From positions 1-56,750 of the forward strand of contig DAOTTO010000222.1 in the NCBI GenBank assembly GCA_034437895.1: a stretch of DNA of 56,750 nucleotides, given 5' to 3'. Below, piece after piece: positions 1-7,335 of the stretch. This DNA is from JANRLJ01 sp034437895. Lineage in GTDB: Bacteria > Chloroflexota > Anaerolineae > Aggregatilineales > Phototrophicaceae. A model generated the notes under the pieces. The model was not told where the DNA came from. It ran no database searches and worked only from the letters and a program-made list of their open reading frames with translations. The first letter of the stretch is position 1, and each line of letters begins with the position of its first letter. Made by a program: the position numbers and the translations under genes.

Positions 1-118
1 GTGTTTTGAGATGGGGCATCATCTCATACTGTCTCAGTCGGTGGAAGTCCCTGCGAAAAGCACGGCATCCGGCGTTCACGGCAGAAGCCCCTGCCTTCAG
101 GCATGGGGAGTATGTCAC
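1..118 (+). mobile_element. IS200/IS605-type right end with probable TnpB omega RNA (partial)
   Basis: A CCCCTGCC-TTCA-GGCATGGGG hairpin (about 88-109) is followed by GAGTATGTCAC ending near 118. This layout is typical of the right end of IS200/IS605-family elements that carry tnpB. In such elements the 3' part of tnpB and the right end are transcribed as the omega RNA, and the bases just outside the end act as guide. Upstream, 1-87 holds further short stems, for example GAGAT/ATCTC around a G-rich loop, as expected of the scaffold. The tnpB gene itself would lie left of base 1 and cannot be seen. The element abuts coding sequence that reads as the start of uma2 on the other strand. Family assignment is by recognition of the hairpin and end, not by a visible transposase. 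Confidence 0.6.
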
Positions 119-259
119 AGTATTGATGGGTTTTGATGCGGGCATTTCAACGATGACTCCATCTTCTACTTCCAGCCGCTTGTCCTCATTTTCGGGCAGC
201 GCCGCAATTTCAAGAAATTCTTCGACGGTATACAGTTTTTCAATTTCACGTAACGCCAA
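119..259 (-). pseudogene. 5' remnant of a Uma2-family (DUF820) gene cut by the IS end
   Basis: From a TTG at 259, with ACGGAGA five to six bases upstream, the minus strand reads LALREIEKLYTVEEFLEIA, then a segment ending VEDGVIVEMPASKP. The TVEEFL start and the (Y/L)E-(I/V)-DG-x-(V/I)-x-MPAS pattern are the N-terminus of Uma2 proteins, a PD-(D/E)XK-fold family of unknown function abundant in Cyanobacteria and Chloroflexota. Similarity stops at about residue 47, exactly where the IS right end begins. The frame stays open into the element, but those residues are hairpin sequence. The gene is therefore judged to be interrupted; the rest may lie beyond the left edge of the window. Confidence 0.55.
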
Positions 260-298
260 AAGTTTCTCCGTACTTAACTTGCCTCTATTCTATCATTT

Positions 299-814
299 TC
301 AATGATCGGCGGGGATTTTCTCTCCAGCGCGGATGGCGACTGAGAGGCAGTTTTCGGCGGGCGTAATGGGACAGGAAAAGTCCTCACTGTAGGCGCAAAA
401 CGGGTTATAGGCTTGATTAAAATCGACATGTAAGCGATCACCAGCGACGAATTCCGGCTCTAAATAGCGTCCAGCAGGATAGGTTTCTGTTCCCGCGCCA
501 GAATCCACAAACGGCAGAAAAAAGCCGTGTGGTGTTGCATAAACGGTCAGCCGCGCCTCTTGTCCATCGACAGTAAATGTAAATTCGCCGTAGCGCTTGT
601 AATGGCGCACATCACCAGTCGTCGTCTGGACGGGGACGGTATTTTGTGTGGTGAAGGGCTGCACTGTGACGGTCAAATCCAGATCGGGCGTGTAATCGTA
701 ATAGACCAGATGGGTAAAGGTTTCCTGCTGAGAAGGCAGCAGCGGGGAATTAGGATCGGCACGGAAGAACGAATCTTTTTCGCGCCGGAGTTGCTCGATT
801 TGTTCACGCGACAT
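299..814 (-). CDS. DUF1684 family protein
   Basis: A 171-residue protein recognisable as DUF1684. It has the N-terminal pattern of a charged helix then FFRADPNSPL, a central beta-rich part, and the C-terminal block GRYLEPEF...GDRLHVDFNQAYNPFCAYS, with PITPAENCLSVAIRAGE at the end. The family is of unknown biochemical function, is widespread in bacteria, and is probably cytosolic: no signal peptide or membrane segment is seen. The ATG at 814 (MSREQIEQLR) is preferred over a TTG at 832 because AAAGG lies about nine bases upstream. It lies 63 bases behind the LOG-family gene on the same strand and may share its transcript. Confidence 0.8.
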   Translation of the reverse strand: MSREQIEQLRREKDSFFRADPNSPLLPSQQETFTHLVYYDYTPDLDLTVTVQPFTTQNTVPVQTTTGDVRHYKRYGEFTFTVDGQEARLTVYATPHGFFLPFVDSGAGTETYPAGRYLEPEFVAGDRLHVDFNQAYNPFCAYSEDFSCPITPAENCLSVAIRAGEKIPADH

Positions 815-877
815 AAAACCAGCCTTTGGCAATTGGCAGTTAACGATTAGTCTTTAGACGTGGCAAGATGGCTTTAC

Positions 878-1417
878 TTACGATGTTTTACTCAAGGCTT
901 TGATCATCTGGGCAGGCGTATCGACGAATTGCAGCATCGACCATGAATCCTCATGGATGTAACGACTGTCTTGCATCAAGGCCAGCATAGTACGCCAATA
1001 ATCGCCGTAGCAAATAATCGCACGCTGCGGGATTTCGTTGACGCGCATGAGTTCCCATACGGAAACGAGTTCGTTGAGCGTTCCTAATCCGCCCGGCATA
1101 ATTACATAAGCGTCGGCGCTCAAGATCAGGTGCATCAATCGCTCACGCAGGTTGGGATGACGAACCTCATCCACCACCCATTGATTCCTCTTCAAATTGC
1201 CGCCGCGAAAATTTTCGATGGTTTCCGTCGTCACGCCGATCACGTGTCCACCTGCTTCATGTGCGCCCCGGCTGGCGGCTTCCATTACGCCAGCGTAGCC
1301 TCCGGTCATCACTGCATAGCCAGCCTGTGCTAAAGCCGCGCCGACGGCTAATGAATCCTCATAATCTTTTTCACCGGGTAAGGTGGCAGAGCTTCCGTAA
1401 ACGGCAATGGTTTTCAT
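878..1417 (-). CDS. LOG family protein (SLOG fold, TIGR00730-like)
   Basis: A 179-residue Rossmann-type protein. It begins MKTIAVYGSS and carries GGYAGVMEAASRGA (about 39-52) and the signature PGGLGTLNE (about 108-116), which matches the PGGxGTxxE nucleotide-binding motif of the LOG/lysine-decarboxylase-like family. Known members hydrolyse nucleoside 5'-monophosphates to the free base, as in cytokinin activation in plants; bacterial homologues are often pyrimidine/purine 5'-nucleotide nucleosidases. The Glu and Gly residues of the motif are present, so activity is likely, but the substrate cannot be read from sequence. The start ATG at 1417 follows AAAAGGGG. Confidence 0.85.
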   Translation of the reverse strand: MKTIAVYGSSATLPGEKDYEDSLAVGAALAQAGYAVMTGGYAGVMEAASRGAHEAGGHVIGVTTETIENFRGGNLKRNQWVVDEVRHPNLRERLMHLILSADAYVIMPGGLGTLNELVSVWELMRVNEIPQRAIICYGDYWRTMLALMQDSRYIHEDSWSMLQFVDTPAQMIKALSKTS

Positions 1418-1448
1418 GGGATCCCCTTTTCTTAGCTAAAAGCTCAAC

Positions 1449-1472
1449 AAAAAACCCGCGCAGGTGGCGGGT
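1449..1472 (-). terminator. Rho-independent terminator of tRNA-Ser
   Basis: On the minus strand ACCCGC (1472-1467) pairs perfectly with GCGGGT (1459-1454) around a seven-base loop and runs straight into six T. It lies about 17 bases past the 3' end of the tRNA, so it ends that transcript before the LOG gene. Confidence 0.85.
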
Positions 1473-1488
1473 CATTAGGTCGATTGAT

Positions 1489-1575
1489 CGGAGAGGGCGG
1501 GATTCGAACCCGCGATAGACTTTCATCTATACCCGTTTTCGAGACGGGCCCTTTCAACCGCTCAGGCACCTCTCC
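1489..1575 (-). tRNA. tRNA-Ser (CGA anticodon)
   Basis: The minus strand folds as a class II tRNA of 87 bases. The acceptor stem is GGAGAGG/CCTCTCC with discriminator G at 1489, which is typical of serine tRNAs. The anticodon arm CCCGT-CTCGAAA-ACGGG gives anticodon CGA (reads UCG). There is a long variable arm, and a T arm with GGGTTCGAATCCC. The CCA end is not encoded. Confidence 0.95.
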
Positions 1576-1756
1576 ATAACGTATCATTGTAGCTTAAACT
1601 TGATCTCTCTTAAACCCCTGATTTAAGCTGTATCCAGCACTTAGTTAAGCCATTCTTTGAGGAATAATTTAGGTCTCATTTGGATAAAATTTTGGGGTTA
1701 AACGCTACTATAAACGTATATTGGCTTTAAACATCACAAAAACAGGAGAAACAAAC

Positions 1757-2068
1757 ATGGACTCAATCGGTGATTTTATCGGCGCGGTGCTTGCCTCGCC
1801 CTTTATCTGTTTAGGTTGGATCATCGTCGGCGCATTGGCCGGTGGCTTAGCGCGTTCTGTTATGGGTCGGCGCGACCAACCATTCTTTGTGGACGTTATT
1901 CTGGGTATCATCGGCGCGATTGTCGGTGGTTTTATCGTCGGTTTGCTCGGCTTTAGCCCTGGTGATGATATCGGTGGGATTGAGCGCGTTTTGGTCAGCT
2001 TTGTGGTTGCCACCATTGGTGCGATTATCCTGATTGCCATTGGACAGGTTTTTTCTCGCCGCGCATAA
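1757..2068 (+). CDS. GlsB/YeaQ/YmgE family stress-response membrane protein
   Basis: A small, very hydrophobic protein of 103 residues with about three membrane helices. The family pattern is clear: LGWIIVGALAGGLARSVMG, then an acidic/aromatic loop, DVILGIIGAIVGGFIVG and a last helix VVATIGAIILIAIG. Relatives are upregulated in general stress in several bacteria (Asp23/GlsB partners in Firmicutes, YeaQ/YmgE in enterics), and the molecular role is unclear. The ATG at 1757 is chosen because AGGAGA sits about seven bases upstream; an in-frame ATG at 1721 would add an unlikely polar extension. A close paralogue follows 163 bases downstream, suggesting tandem duplication. Confidence 0.85.
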   Translation: MDSIGDFIGAVLASPFICLGWIIVGALAGGLARSVMGRRDQPFFVDVILGIIGAIVGGFIVGLLGFSPGDDIGGIERVLVSFVVATIGAIILIAIGQVFSRRA

Positions 2069-2089
2069 ATCTCTTGATGTAAATTCCTC

Positions 2090-2133
2090 ATGCGGGGAAG
2101 GGTCTGCCCTTCCTCGCATTTCCTCATTTTTTT
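2090..2133 (+). terminator. Probable terminator after first GlsB gene
   Basis: ATGCGGGGAAGG (2090-2101) pairs with CCTTCCTCGCAT (2108-2119), one G-T pair, short loop. A run of seven T follows at 2127-2133. The eight-base gap before the T-run makes it less than ideal. Confidence 0.55.
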
Positions 2134-2154
2134 GGTATCCCTTCCCTTAAATTT

Positions 2155-2184
2155 TTAGCACAATTACGCCTCCTACGGTATGAT
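2155..2184 (+). promoter_or_regulatory. Possible sigma-70-type promoter of second GlsB gene
   Basis: TTAGCA (2155-2160) and TATGAT (2179-2184) are separated by 18 bases and lie about 48 bases before the ATG at 2232. The -10 match is good and the -35 is weak. Its position just after the upstream terminator makes it sensible. Confidence 0.35.
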
Positions 2185-2231
2185 AGATAGCGCAAAATGC
2201 TCTACTTCTATATTACGCTAGGAGGATTGTG

Positions 2232-2516
2232 ATGGGTGATTTTATTGGAAGTGCTTGGTATTACTGCTGTGGTTGGCTGATTGTTGGCGCAATAGCAGGT
2301 GGCATAGCGCGACAGATTATGGGATCAAGAAACCGCCCCCTTTTAACAGACATTATTCTGGGTGTAGCAGGCGCATTTGTTGGAGGGATTGTGGTCGGAT
2401 GGCTTGGTTTCGATGATTCGCTCAACATTGGCTTTGGTATTGGGTCGATTATCACATCCCTTATTGGCGCGATTATCTTAATTGCTGTCGGACGTGTGCT
2501 TTTCCGTACTCGCTGA
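2232..2516 (+). CDS. GlsB/YeaQ/YmgE family membrane protein (second copy)
   Basis: A 94-residue paralogue of the protein at 1757-2068. It shares the blocks GWLIVGAIAGGIARQIMGS, a basic-Pro turn, DIILGVAGAFVGGIVVGWLGF and a final helix ending GAIILIAVGR. It has three predicted membrane spans, with one short Cys pair (YYCCGW) in the first segment that the first copy lacks. A strong TAGGAGG lies six bases before the ATG. An in-frame GTG directly before that ATG is too close to the Shine-Dalgarno sequence. Its 3' end overlaps the convergent tadA gene by 39 bases, so the two transcripts must run into each other. Confidence 0.85.
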   Translation: MGDFIGSAWYYCCGWLIVGAIAGGIARQIMGSRNRPLLTDIILGVAGAFVGGIVVGWLGFDDSLNIGFGIGSIITSLIGAIILIAVGRVLFRTR

Positions 2517-2963
2517 TCGCAGCGTTTTAAAGAAATTGCTCAAAAGGGTGGCGGCTTCATCTGCTAACAGCCCAACATCCACATCAACTGCATGATTCAA
2601 GCGCGGGTGGCGCAGAATATCAACAATGCTGCCCGCGCATCCCGCTTTGAGGTCAATCGTCGCGTAGACCAGCCGAGGCAGCCGTGCCAACACCATCGCG
2701 CCAGCACACATGCAACACGGCTCTAAGGTGCAATAAAGCGTCACACCATCCAATCGCCAACTTCCTACCCTTTGCGCCGCTTCCCGCAGCGCGATCATCT
2801 CGGCGTGTGCTGTCGGGTCATGATCGGCCTCGCGGCGGTTGTGGCCTCTACCGATCACTTCCCCGTTGAATACCGCGACTGCGCCGATAGGGATATCGCC
2901 ATACGGCAGTGCGTTGGCGGCTTCTTCTAGCGCCAAGCGCATAAAGAATTCATCGCTGGACAT
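2478..2963 (-). CDS. tadA: tRNA-specific adenosine deaminase TadA
   Basis: This 161-residue zinc deaminase converts adenosine 34 to inosine in tRNA-Arg(ACG). The zinc and catalytic motifs are present: HAE (in DPTAHAEMIALREAA, about residues 52-66) and PCCMC (in LEPCCMCAGAMV). The N-terminus DEFFMRLALEEAA and the segment GAVAVFNGEVIGRGHNRRE are typical of TadA. The ATG at 2963 overlaps the stop of the upstream gene (TGATG), which points to translational coupling with the membrane protein at 2963-3766. The C-terminal tail after NFFKTLR is polar and probably dispensable; it is also the part that overlaps the convergent GlsB gene. Confidence 0.92.
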   Translation of the reverse strand: MSSDEFFMRLALEEAANALPYGDIPIGAVAVFNGEVIGRGHNRREADHDPTAHAEMIALREAAQRVGSWRLDGVTLYCTLEPCCMCAGAMVLARLPRLVYATIDLKAGCAGSIVDILRHPRLNHAVDVDVGLLADEAATLLSNFFKTLRSASTEKHTSDSN

Positions 2964-3766
2964 CAATGTAGTTCTTCTTCTGCCTTCACTTTATCCAGAC
3001 GGCTTTTCATGCGTTCTTTAAGCGCCTCCGCCTCTTTTAAAGGTTGGTAAATGGAGCGCTGTTTTTCCGGTCTTCGAATGGGCTTTGCCGCATTTTCAAC
3101 AGTGCGAGGGAGAAATATTCCCCATAAAACAATCAAGGCGATTGCGCTAACTGAAACATAAAATCCTGTAACTGCGACACGATATATCGGGTCAATATAA
3201 CCAGGATAGATAAAATAACGTACTACGTTGCCACCAGTCGATTGGGTAAGTTCATAAAAAACAGGGTCTACAACAGTATCAACTCGCGTATAGATCCAGA
3301 GAGGGATATTTAATTCACGCGCAACTGCGGCAATCTCAGTGATTTGCTCGAAGTCTCTTGTTGGTAGACTATTGCCACTATGAGCAGAAAGTGACTGCGC
3401 ATTTTTAGAATCTGCCATAAAATTTGGAGTCACAAAATCGGGAACGCGATAATTGGATACTAAATCGCTATATCCAATACAAACATTGCATCGGCTACCT
3501 GCTGGCACGGCATTTGCGTATGTTAAACTACAAACACATTGGCGTTGTCCATCAACATCATTGAACGGAACGCCTAAATCGGTAGCTAACACGCGTTCTC
3601 CATCATTACCAAGTTGTTGACTACTGCCTTGACCAGTTCGTAAGACCACTTCGCTGGAATAACGTCTTCCCGTGGGATTAGATGCAGTAACATTCATTAA
3701 TGAGACAAAACAAAAAACTGCCGCCGCCAGAGAGGCGAGCAGAACCAAGCGACGAACTAGTGTCAT
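2963..3766 (-). CDS. Membrane protein with PD-(D/E)XK-like motif and Cys cluster, function unknown
   Basis: I do not recognise this 267-residue protein as a named family. The start is the second of two ATGs, five bases after GGAG. An N-terminal hydrophobic stretch (about 3-30) suggests a signal anchor. A cysteine cluster CVC-x13-CNVC follows, then PDFVTPNFMADSKN, which resembles a PD...DxK nuclease core. Next come a QI...A helix and PLWIYTRVDT, the order seen in restriction-like folds. A second hydrophobic span (about 200-222) is followed by a basic, coiled-coil-prone cytosolic tail rich in Lys/Glu. The predicted nuclease-like part would lie outside the membrane if both spans insert. It is coupled to tadA by overlapping stop/start. 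The nuclease reading is an inference from motif order only. Confidence 0.55.
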   Translation of the reverse strand: MTLVRRLVLLASLAAAVFCFVSLMNVTASNPTGRRYSSEVVLRTGQGSSQQLGNDGERVLATDLGVPFNDVDGQRQCVCSLTYANAVPAGSRCNVCIGYSDLVSNYRVPDFVTPNFMADSKNAQSLSAHSGNSLPTRDFEQITEIAAVARELNIPLWIYTRVDTVVDPVFYELTQSTGGNVVRYFIYPGYIDPIYRVAVTGFYVSVSAIALIVLWGIFLPRTVENAAKPIRRPEKQRSIYQPLKEAEALKERMKSRLDKVKAEEELH

Positions 3767-3814
3767 CATGACTCCTTTAAACAAGGTACATGATGAGTTT
3801 ACCACTGAATGGAG

Positions 3815-4198
3815 CTAAAAGAGCGTTAATTGTTGTGGCGAGTTAGCTTTTTTCTGCTGGTAAATGATTTCTTCGGGGTCAATTTCGGCGGGCTGACCCT
3901 CTTCATCGTGGGGCTGAAGGTTGATCTCTACACAAGCCGGACATTGGCATTCCAATGGATGCGGTTGGAAGATTTCTTCCTCCGGCTGCAAAATATTCAG
4001 GTTAGGGACAAAATCTTCGGCCACATCTTCCACGCGCATCGTCGCTTCTAGTTCGAGGGCGCGGAGTTCGTCTTCGCCAAAGCCGACCTCATTCATCACC
4101 CCAAGCAGACTTCTGAGCGTCACTTTATCGTTATTGCGAATAACGGATTTATAATGCTCGCGTAAGCAATCCCGCCACGCATCGGAAAAAACAGACAT
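3815..4198 (-). CDS. Hypothetical acidic protein with CxCPxC motif
   Basis: This 127-residue protein is not recognised. The N-terminal half is helical and looks like a small regulatory domain (SDAWRDCLREHYKSV, then TLRSLLGVMNEVGF). The second half is acidic and contains LECQCPACVEI, a CxCxxC knuckle that could bind zinc, and ends QQLTLF. There is no signal peptide or membrane segment. The ATG at 4198 is preferred over a GTG at 4207 because AAAGGG lies about eight bases upstream. It stands alone between rnd and the tadA pair, with 48 and 75 bases on either side. Confidence 0.6.
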   Translation of the reverse strand: MSVFSDAWRDCLREHYKSVIRNNDKVTLRSLLGVMNEVGFGEDELRALELEATMRVEDVAEDFVPNLNILQPEEEIFQPHPLECQCPACVEINLQPHDEEGQPAEIDPEEIIYQQKKANSPQQLTLF

Positions 4199-4273
4199 TG
4201 CACTCACCCTTTAAATGCTTACTATTGGTGATGAATTGTGTACATTATAGAACAGAACAGCTATGGAGGAAAA

Positions 4274-5428
4274 TCATTCCGTGATGCGGCTTTGTTCGAT
4301 AATGGTTAAAATTTCTGTGCCGTACTTCTCTCGCCGCCATGGACCTAAGCCTTGAATCGTGATGAGTTCCTCGTATGTTTTGGGCGCTTTATGGGCTAAA
4401 TCCCAAAGCGTCTGCTTAGAAAGAATCACGTCCGATTCAACCCCGCGTTGGTTGGCACGATCTCTACGCCAAGCATGAAGCGCGGCATAGCGATCTGTTA
4501 CCACCGGATGTGGCGGATTGTGGCGGGGGGGCGACCCCAGTTGATCTTGAGTCGCCCGTCCGCGTTCTACGGCTTGCAGAATATCATGCCCAAAGCGCCG
4601 AATGAAGCCACCGGAAAGCCCCTCGACATGGGTGAGATCACCCAAATAATTGGGCGGTTTCGTCGCTAAATCCAGCAAGGTACGGTTGCCCATTACTTTA
4701 AACGGTGGGCAGTCGCGCTCTTGGGCAAACTTTTCGCGCATGACGTAAAGTTCGCGCAAAATTGCCATTTGATGGCGCTTAAGGAAGTGTGGGAGGCCGA
4801 GCTTCCAGTACCCGTCATGGTCGAATTCACGCTGCTGTGCCGGGGATAGATGACATAACTCCTCGAATAGCTCAGTGGCCTCTTCCCACTGGTTGGCCTC
4901 GCGTAGGTTTGCATCGAGAATATCCCGAAGCTGGGGCAGAAAGTGGGTATCCATCTGGGCATAGTGGAGGCTGTCTTCTGGCAGCGGACGCACGCCCCAA
5001 TCGTCGCGCTGATGGACTTTATCCAGAATAACGCCCATATATTCTTCCAGCAGGTTGCTCAATCCAATCGAACGATAGCCGATAACGCGTGCCGCTACCA
5101 TAGTATCGAAGACATTGTGGAATATATAGCCGAAGTCCCGCTTGAGACACAGAATATCATATTCAGCCGCATGGAAGACCTTTTCGATGTCGGGCGAGGC
5201 CATTAACGGAGCAAGCGGCGACATATCGCTGAGTTGAAGCGGGTCAATAATAATGTCGGCTTCACTGGTCGAAATTTGAATCAAACAAACCCGTTCACGA
5301 TAAGCATGGAGGCTGTTGGATTCGGTATCAATCGCCAGCAGTGGTTCATCCGCAAGTGTTTCTGCTAAGACCGAAAGTTCACTTTGCGTCTGAATATAAA
5401 TTGCCGATGCAAACGGCAGAATCGTCAT
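4274..5428 (-). CDS. rnd: Ribonuclease D-like 3'-5' exonuclease with two HRDC domains
   Basis: A 384-residue DEDDy exonuclease involved in 3' trimming of tRNA and other stable RNAs. Exo I is AIDTESNS (Asp and Glu about 33-35). Exo II is the block around VFHAAEYDILCL. Exo III is HYAQMDTHFL, with the Tyr and Asp of DEDDy. Two HRDC nucleic-acid-binding domains follow: about 215-295 (LYVMREKFAQERDCPPFKV...DLTHVEGLSGGFIRRFG) and about 310-380 (WRRDRANQRGVESDVILSK...ELITIQGLGPWRREKYG). No convincing Shine-Dalgarno precedes the ATG, nine bases after the corA stop, so translation is probably coupled to corA. Confidence 0.88.
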   Translation of the reverse strand: MTILPFASAIYIQTQSELSVLAETLADEPLLAIDTESNSLHAYRERVCLIQISTSEADIIIDPLQLSDMSPLAPLMASPDIEKVFHAAEYDILCLKRDFGYIFHNVFDTMVAARVIGYRSIGLSNLLEEYMGVILDKVHQRDDWGVRPLPEDSLHYAQMDTHFLPQLRDILDANLREANQWEEATELFEELCHLSPAQQREFDHDGYWKLGLPHFLKRHQMAILRELYVMREKFAQERDCPPFKVMGNRTLLDLATKPPNYLGDLTHVEGLSGGFIRRFGHDILQAVERGRATQDQLGSPPRHNPPHPVVTDRYAALHAWRRDRANQRGVESDVILSKQTLWDLAHKAPKTYEELITIQGLGPWRREKYGTEILTIIEQSRITE

Positions 5429-5437
5429 AAAAATTTA

Positions 5438-6352
5438 TCACAACCAATTGCGTTTACGGAAATAGGCGAGCATAACAACCACAGTTGCCAACATCATCAC
5501 ACTGACAATTATAAAGGCATTTGGGTGTGTATCGAAGGGCAGTTTGATGTTCATGCCATAAATGCTCGAAAGCAGGGTTAGTGGCAGGATGATTACAGAA
5601 ATAACCGTCAGAATGCGAATGATCTCATTGATGCGATGGGTGGCGAGTGTGTCGGCGGTTTCCGCGAGGCTGGCGATAATTTCAGAATCTTCGTCAATGA
5701 TGTCTCGTGCATTGTGGATATGGTCGGCGATGTCGCCAAAATATTCTTCCTGTTCCTCGCCCAAGGTGGGATGGTCAATGCGTTCCAACTGCTCGATGAT
5801 GGGGACTTGCTGGCGGATTGTTCGGCGGAGCGTGATGATGTTGCGACGAATCATGGTAATTTTCTGAATAATCATGCGGGCATCGTCGCTAAAGATGCCT
5901 TCTTCCACTTCACGCAGGCTGACATCTATCTGGCTCAGGATCGGCAGGATGTAATCCACCATCTGGTCTACAAGCACATAAAAGAGATGGTTTGCCCCTT
6001 TGCCGCATAACTTCTCACGGTGAAATTGGCTTTCTTCAACTTGCTTAAATAGATGAGTTAGGGGTGGCAGCAGGCCATCATGCGCCGTCACCACGTAGCC
6101 ATTCCCAACAATTATATCGACCTCATGGGAACGGGTAAGACGCTGCTTAGGGTCTAAAACTGGGAAGTGCATCACCACAAACAAATAGGTTTCGGCAATA
6201 TCCAGCTTGGGGCGCTCGCTTAGACTAAGCAGGTCTTCCAGGTTTAACGGGTGAATATCGCGGTACATCTTACTCAGGCGATCCACATCCGCCGGAGTCG
6301 CATTTATAATGTTGAGCCAAGTGACTTTTCCGTAGGTGATCTGTTGGATCAT
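5438..6352 (-). CDS. corA: CorA family magnesium/divalent cation transporter
   Basis: A 304-residue member of the CorA pentameric channel family, which imports Mg2+ (sometimes Co2+ or Ni2+). A soluble N-terminal alpha/beta part contains HPLNLEDLLS and a long stalk helix. Two C-terminal membrane helices follow, the first preceding the essential YGMN selectivity motif (about 271-274, in SIYGMNIKLPF). The basic end AYFRKRNWL is typical. AAAAGGG lies seven bases before the ATG. It is in tight series with the HAD gene upstream (11 bases) and rnd downstream (nine bases), indicating one operon. No M-box riboswitch fits in that spacing. Confidence 0.92.
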   Translation of the reverse strand: MIQQITYGKVTWLNIINATPADVDRLSKMYRDIHPLNLEDLLSLSERPKLDIAETYLFVVMHFPVLDPKQRLTRSHEVDIIVGNGYVVTAHDGLLPPLTHLFKQVEESQFHREKLCGKGANHLFYVLVDQMVDYILPILSQIDVSLREVEEGIFSDDARMIIQKITMIRRNIITLRRTIRQQVPIIEQLERIDHPTLGEEQEEYFGDIADHIHNARDIIDEDSEIIASLAETADTLATHRINEIIRILTVISVIILPLTLLSSIYGMNIKLPFDTHPNAFIIVSVMMLATVVVMLAYFRKRNWL

Positions 6353-6363
6353 ACCGCACCCTT

Positions 6364-7245
6364 TTAAGGTTGTGTCGTGTTTTGGGGCGTAAAGGCTTTT
6401 TGAAAGGTTTGGCGTAAATCTTCATCTCGGATCGTCAAAGCAGTACCTAGCGCAAGGGCGATTCCCTTATCAAAAATTGCTTGATGCGGGGTGCCAAGGA
6501 CGTGTAGATAACCAGACGGTCCCGCCGCGATGGGCAAAATAGGCGCAATCGAGTCGCTGTGGATAAAAACGGATGAGCCTTTAAGCACTTTTTCCCGTGC
6601 GACCACGCCGCCAAAACCGACAAATAAATCCACGACACTTCTCGCCGCCATATCTGAAGCACCATCTCCCACCATCAAGCGGCGACCATGCTTGTCACCG
6701 GCTAATTCATTAATAATTTTCGGCTTGCCGCTGCTGGCCGTGAGGGGGCCTTCGTTGTAATCCAGATAAGTTTGCCCATTTTGTGTACCCGGTTCGTAAT
6801 AACGCCACCAATCGCCGGAAAGCTCGTTATATTCGAGTTCGACAGCGCGAATATTCTCCGGGGCGACTCCCAATCGCTTGCCGAAACCGCGCACTGGCTC
6901 TGCTAACCCGCCGCTGATGATGAACACCTGTTTTTCCAGAAAACGCAGCACCCCTAAAACGGCTTGTACATCCGGCACAATCGTCTCCCAATAGCGTTCT
7001 TCAATCGCTTTAAGCTGGCCTCGTGTTGGGCGGATGGCTTGTAGGCGCTTGCCATAGACTTCACGCAGATCAAGGTCGCCATCCATCGCTTTTTGCGTTA
7101 GCAGGCTCACGCGCCATTCTTTGCCTTTTAGCTTGGCGAGTTCGTCAATGCCTTCAATCGTAGAGAGGGTGCTGTCACAATCGAAGAAGATCAGGTCAAA
7201 GCTCGTCCAGCGGGTATCGCTAACCTGAGAGGTGTCTTGGGTCAT
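6364..7245 (-). CDS. HAD-family phosphatase, phosphoserine phosphatase-like
   Basis: A 293-residue HAD hydrolase. Motif I is FFDCDSTLS (two Asp), motif II SGG in FIISGGLAEPV, motif III Lys in SGKPKIINELAG, and motif IV VGDGASD. The cap region EGIDELAKLKGKEWRVSLLTQKAMDGDLDL closely follows SerB, in which Glu and Arg of the cap bind serine, so phosphoserine hydrolysis is a reasonable guess. An added C-terminal segment of about 60 residues is not part of the core. The ATG at 7245 has AAGGA eight bases upstream; a TTG at 7269 is less likely. It is first in the HAD-corA-rnd run. Confidence 0.8.
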   Translation of the reverse strand: MTQDTSQVSDTRWTSFDLIFFDCDSTLSTIEGIDELAKLKGKEWRVSLLTQKAMDGDLDLREVYGKRLQAIRPTRGQLKAIEERYWETIVPDVQAVLGVLRFLEKQVFIISGGLAEPVRGFGKRLGVAPENIRAVELEYNELSGDWWRYYEPGTQNGQTYLDYNEGPLTASSGKPKIINELAGDKHGRRLMVGDGASDMAARSVVDLFVGFGGVVAREKVLKGSSVFIHSDSIAPILPIAAGPSGYLHVLGTPHQAIFDKGIALALGTALTIRDEDLRQTFQKAFTPQNTTQP

Positions 7246-7335
7246 TTTTGAGTCCTTGTGTGTCTGCAACGTGAATTATAGCTTTTAGGCGTAATTTGTG
7301 AACCCGAAATTTTTTAGGCGCTGCCTATTTTTGGC

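Noticed and set aside
6..305. Plus-strand open frame of 99 codons at the left edge
   Set aside because: It runs through the IS right-end hairpin and antisense to the uma2 remnant, has no ribosome-binding site and resembles nothing.
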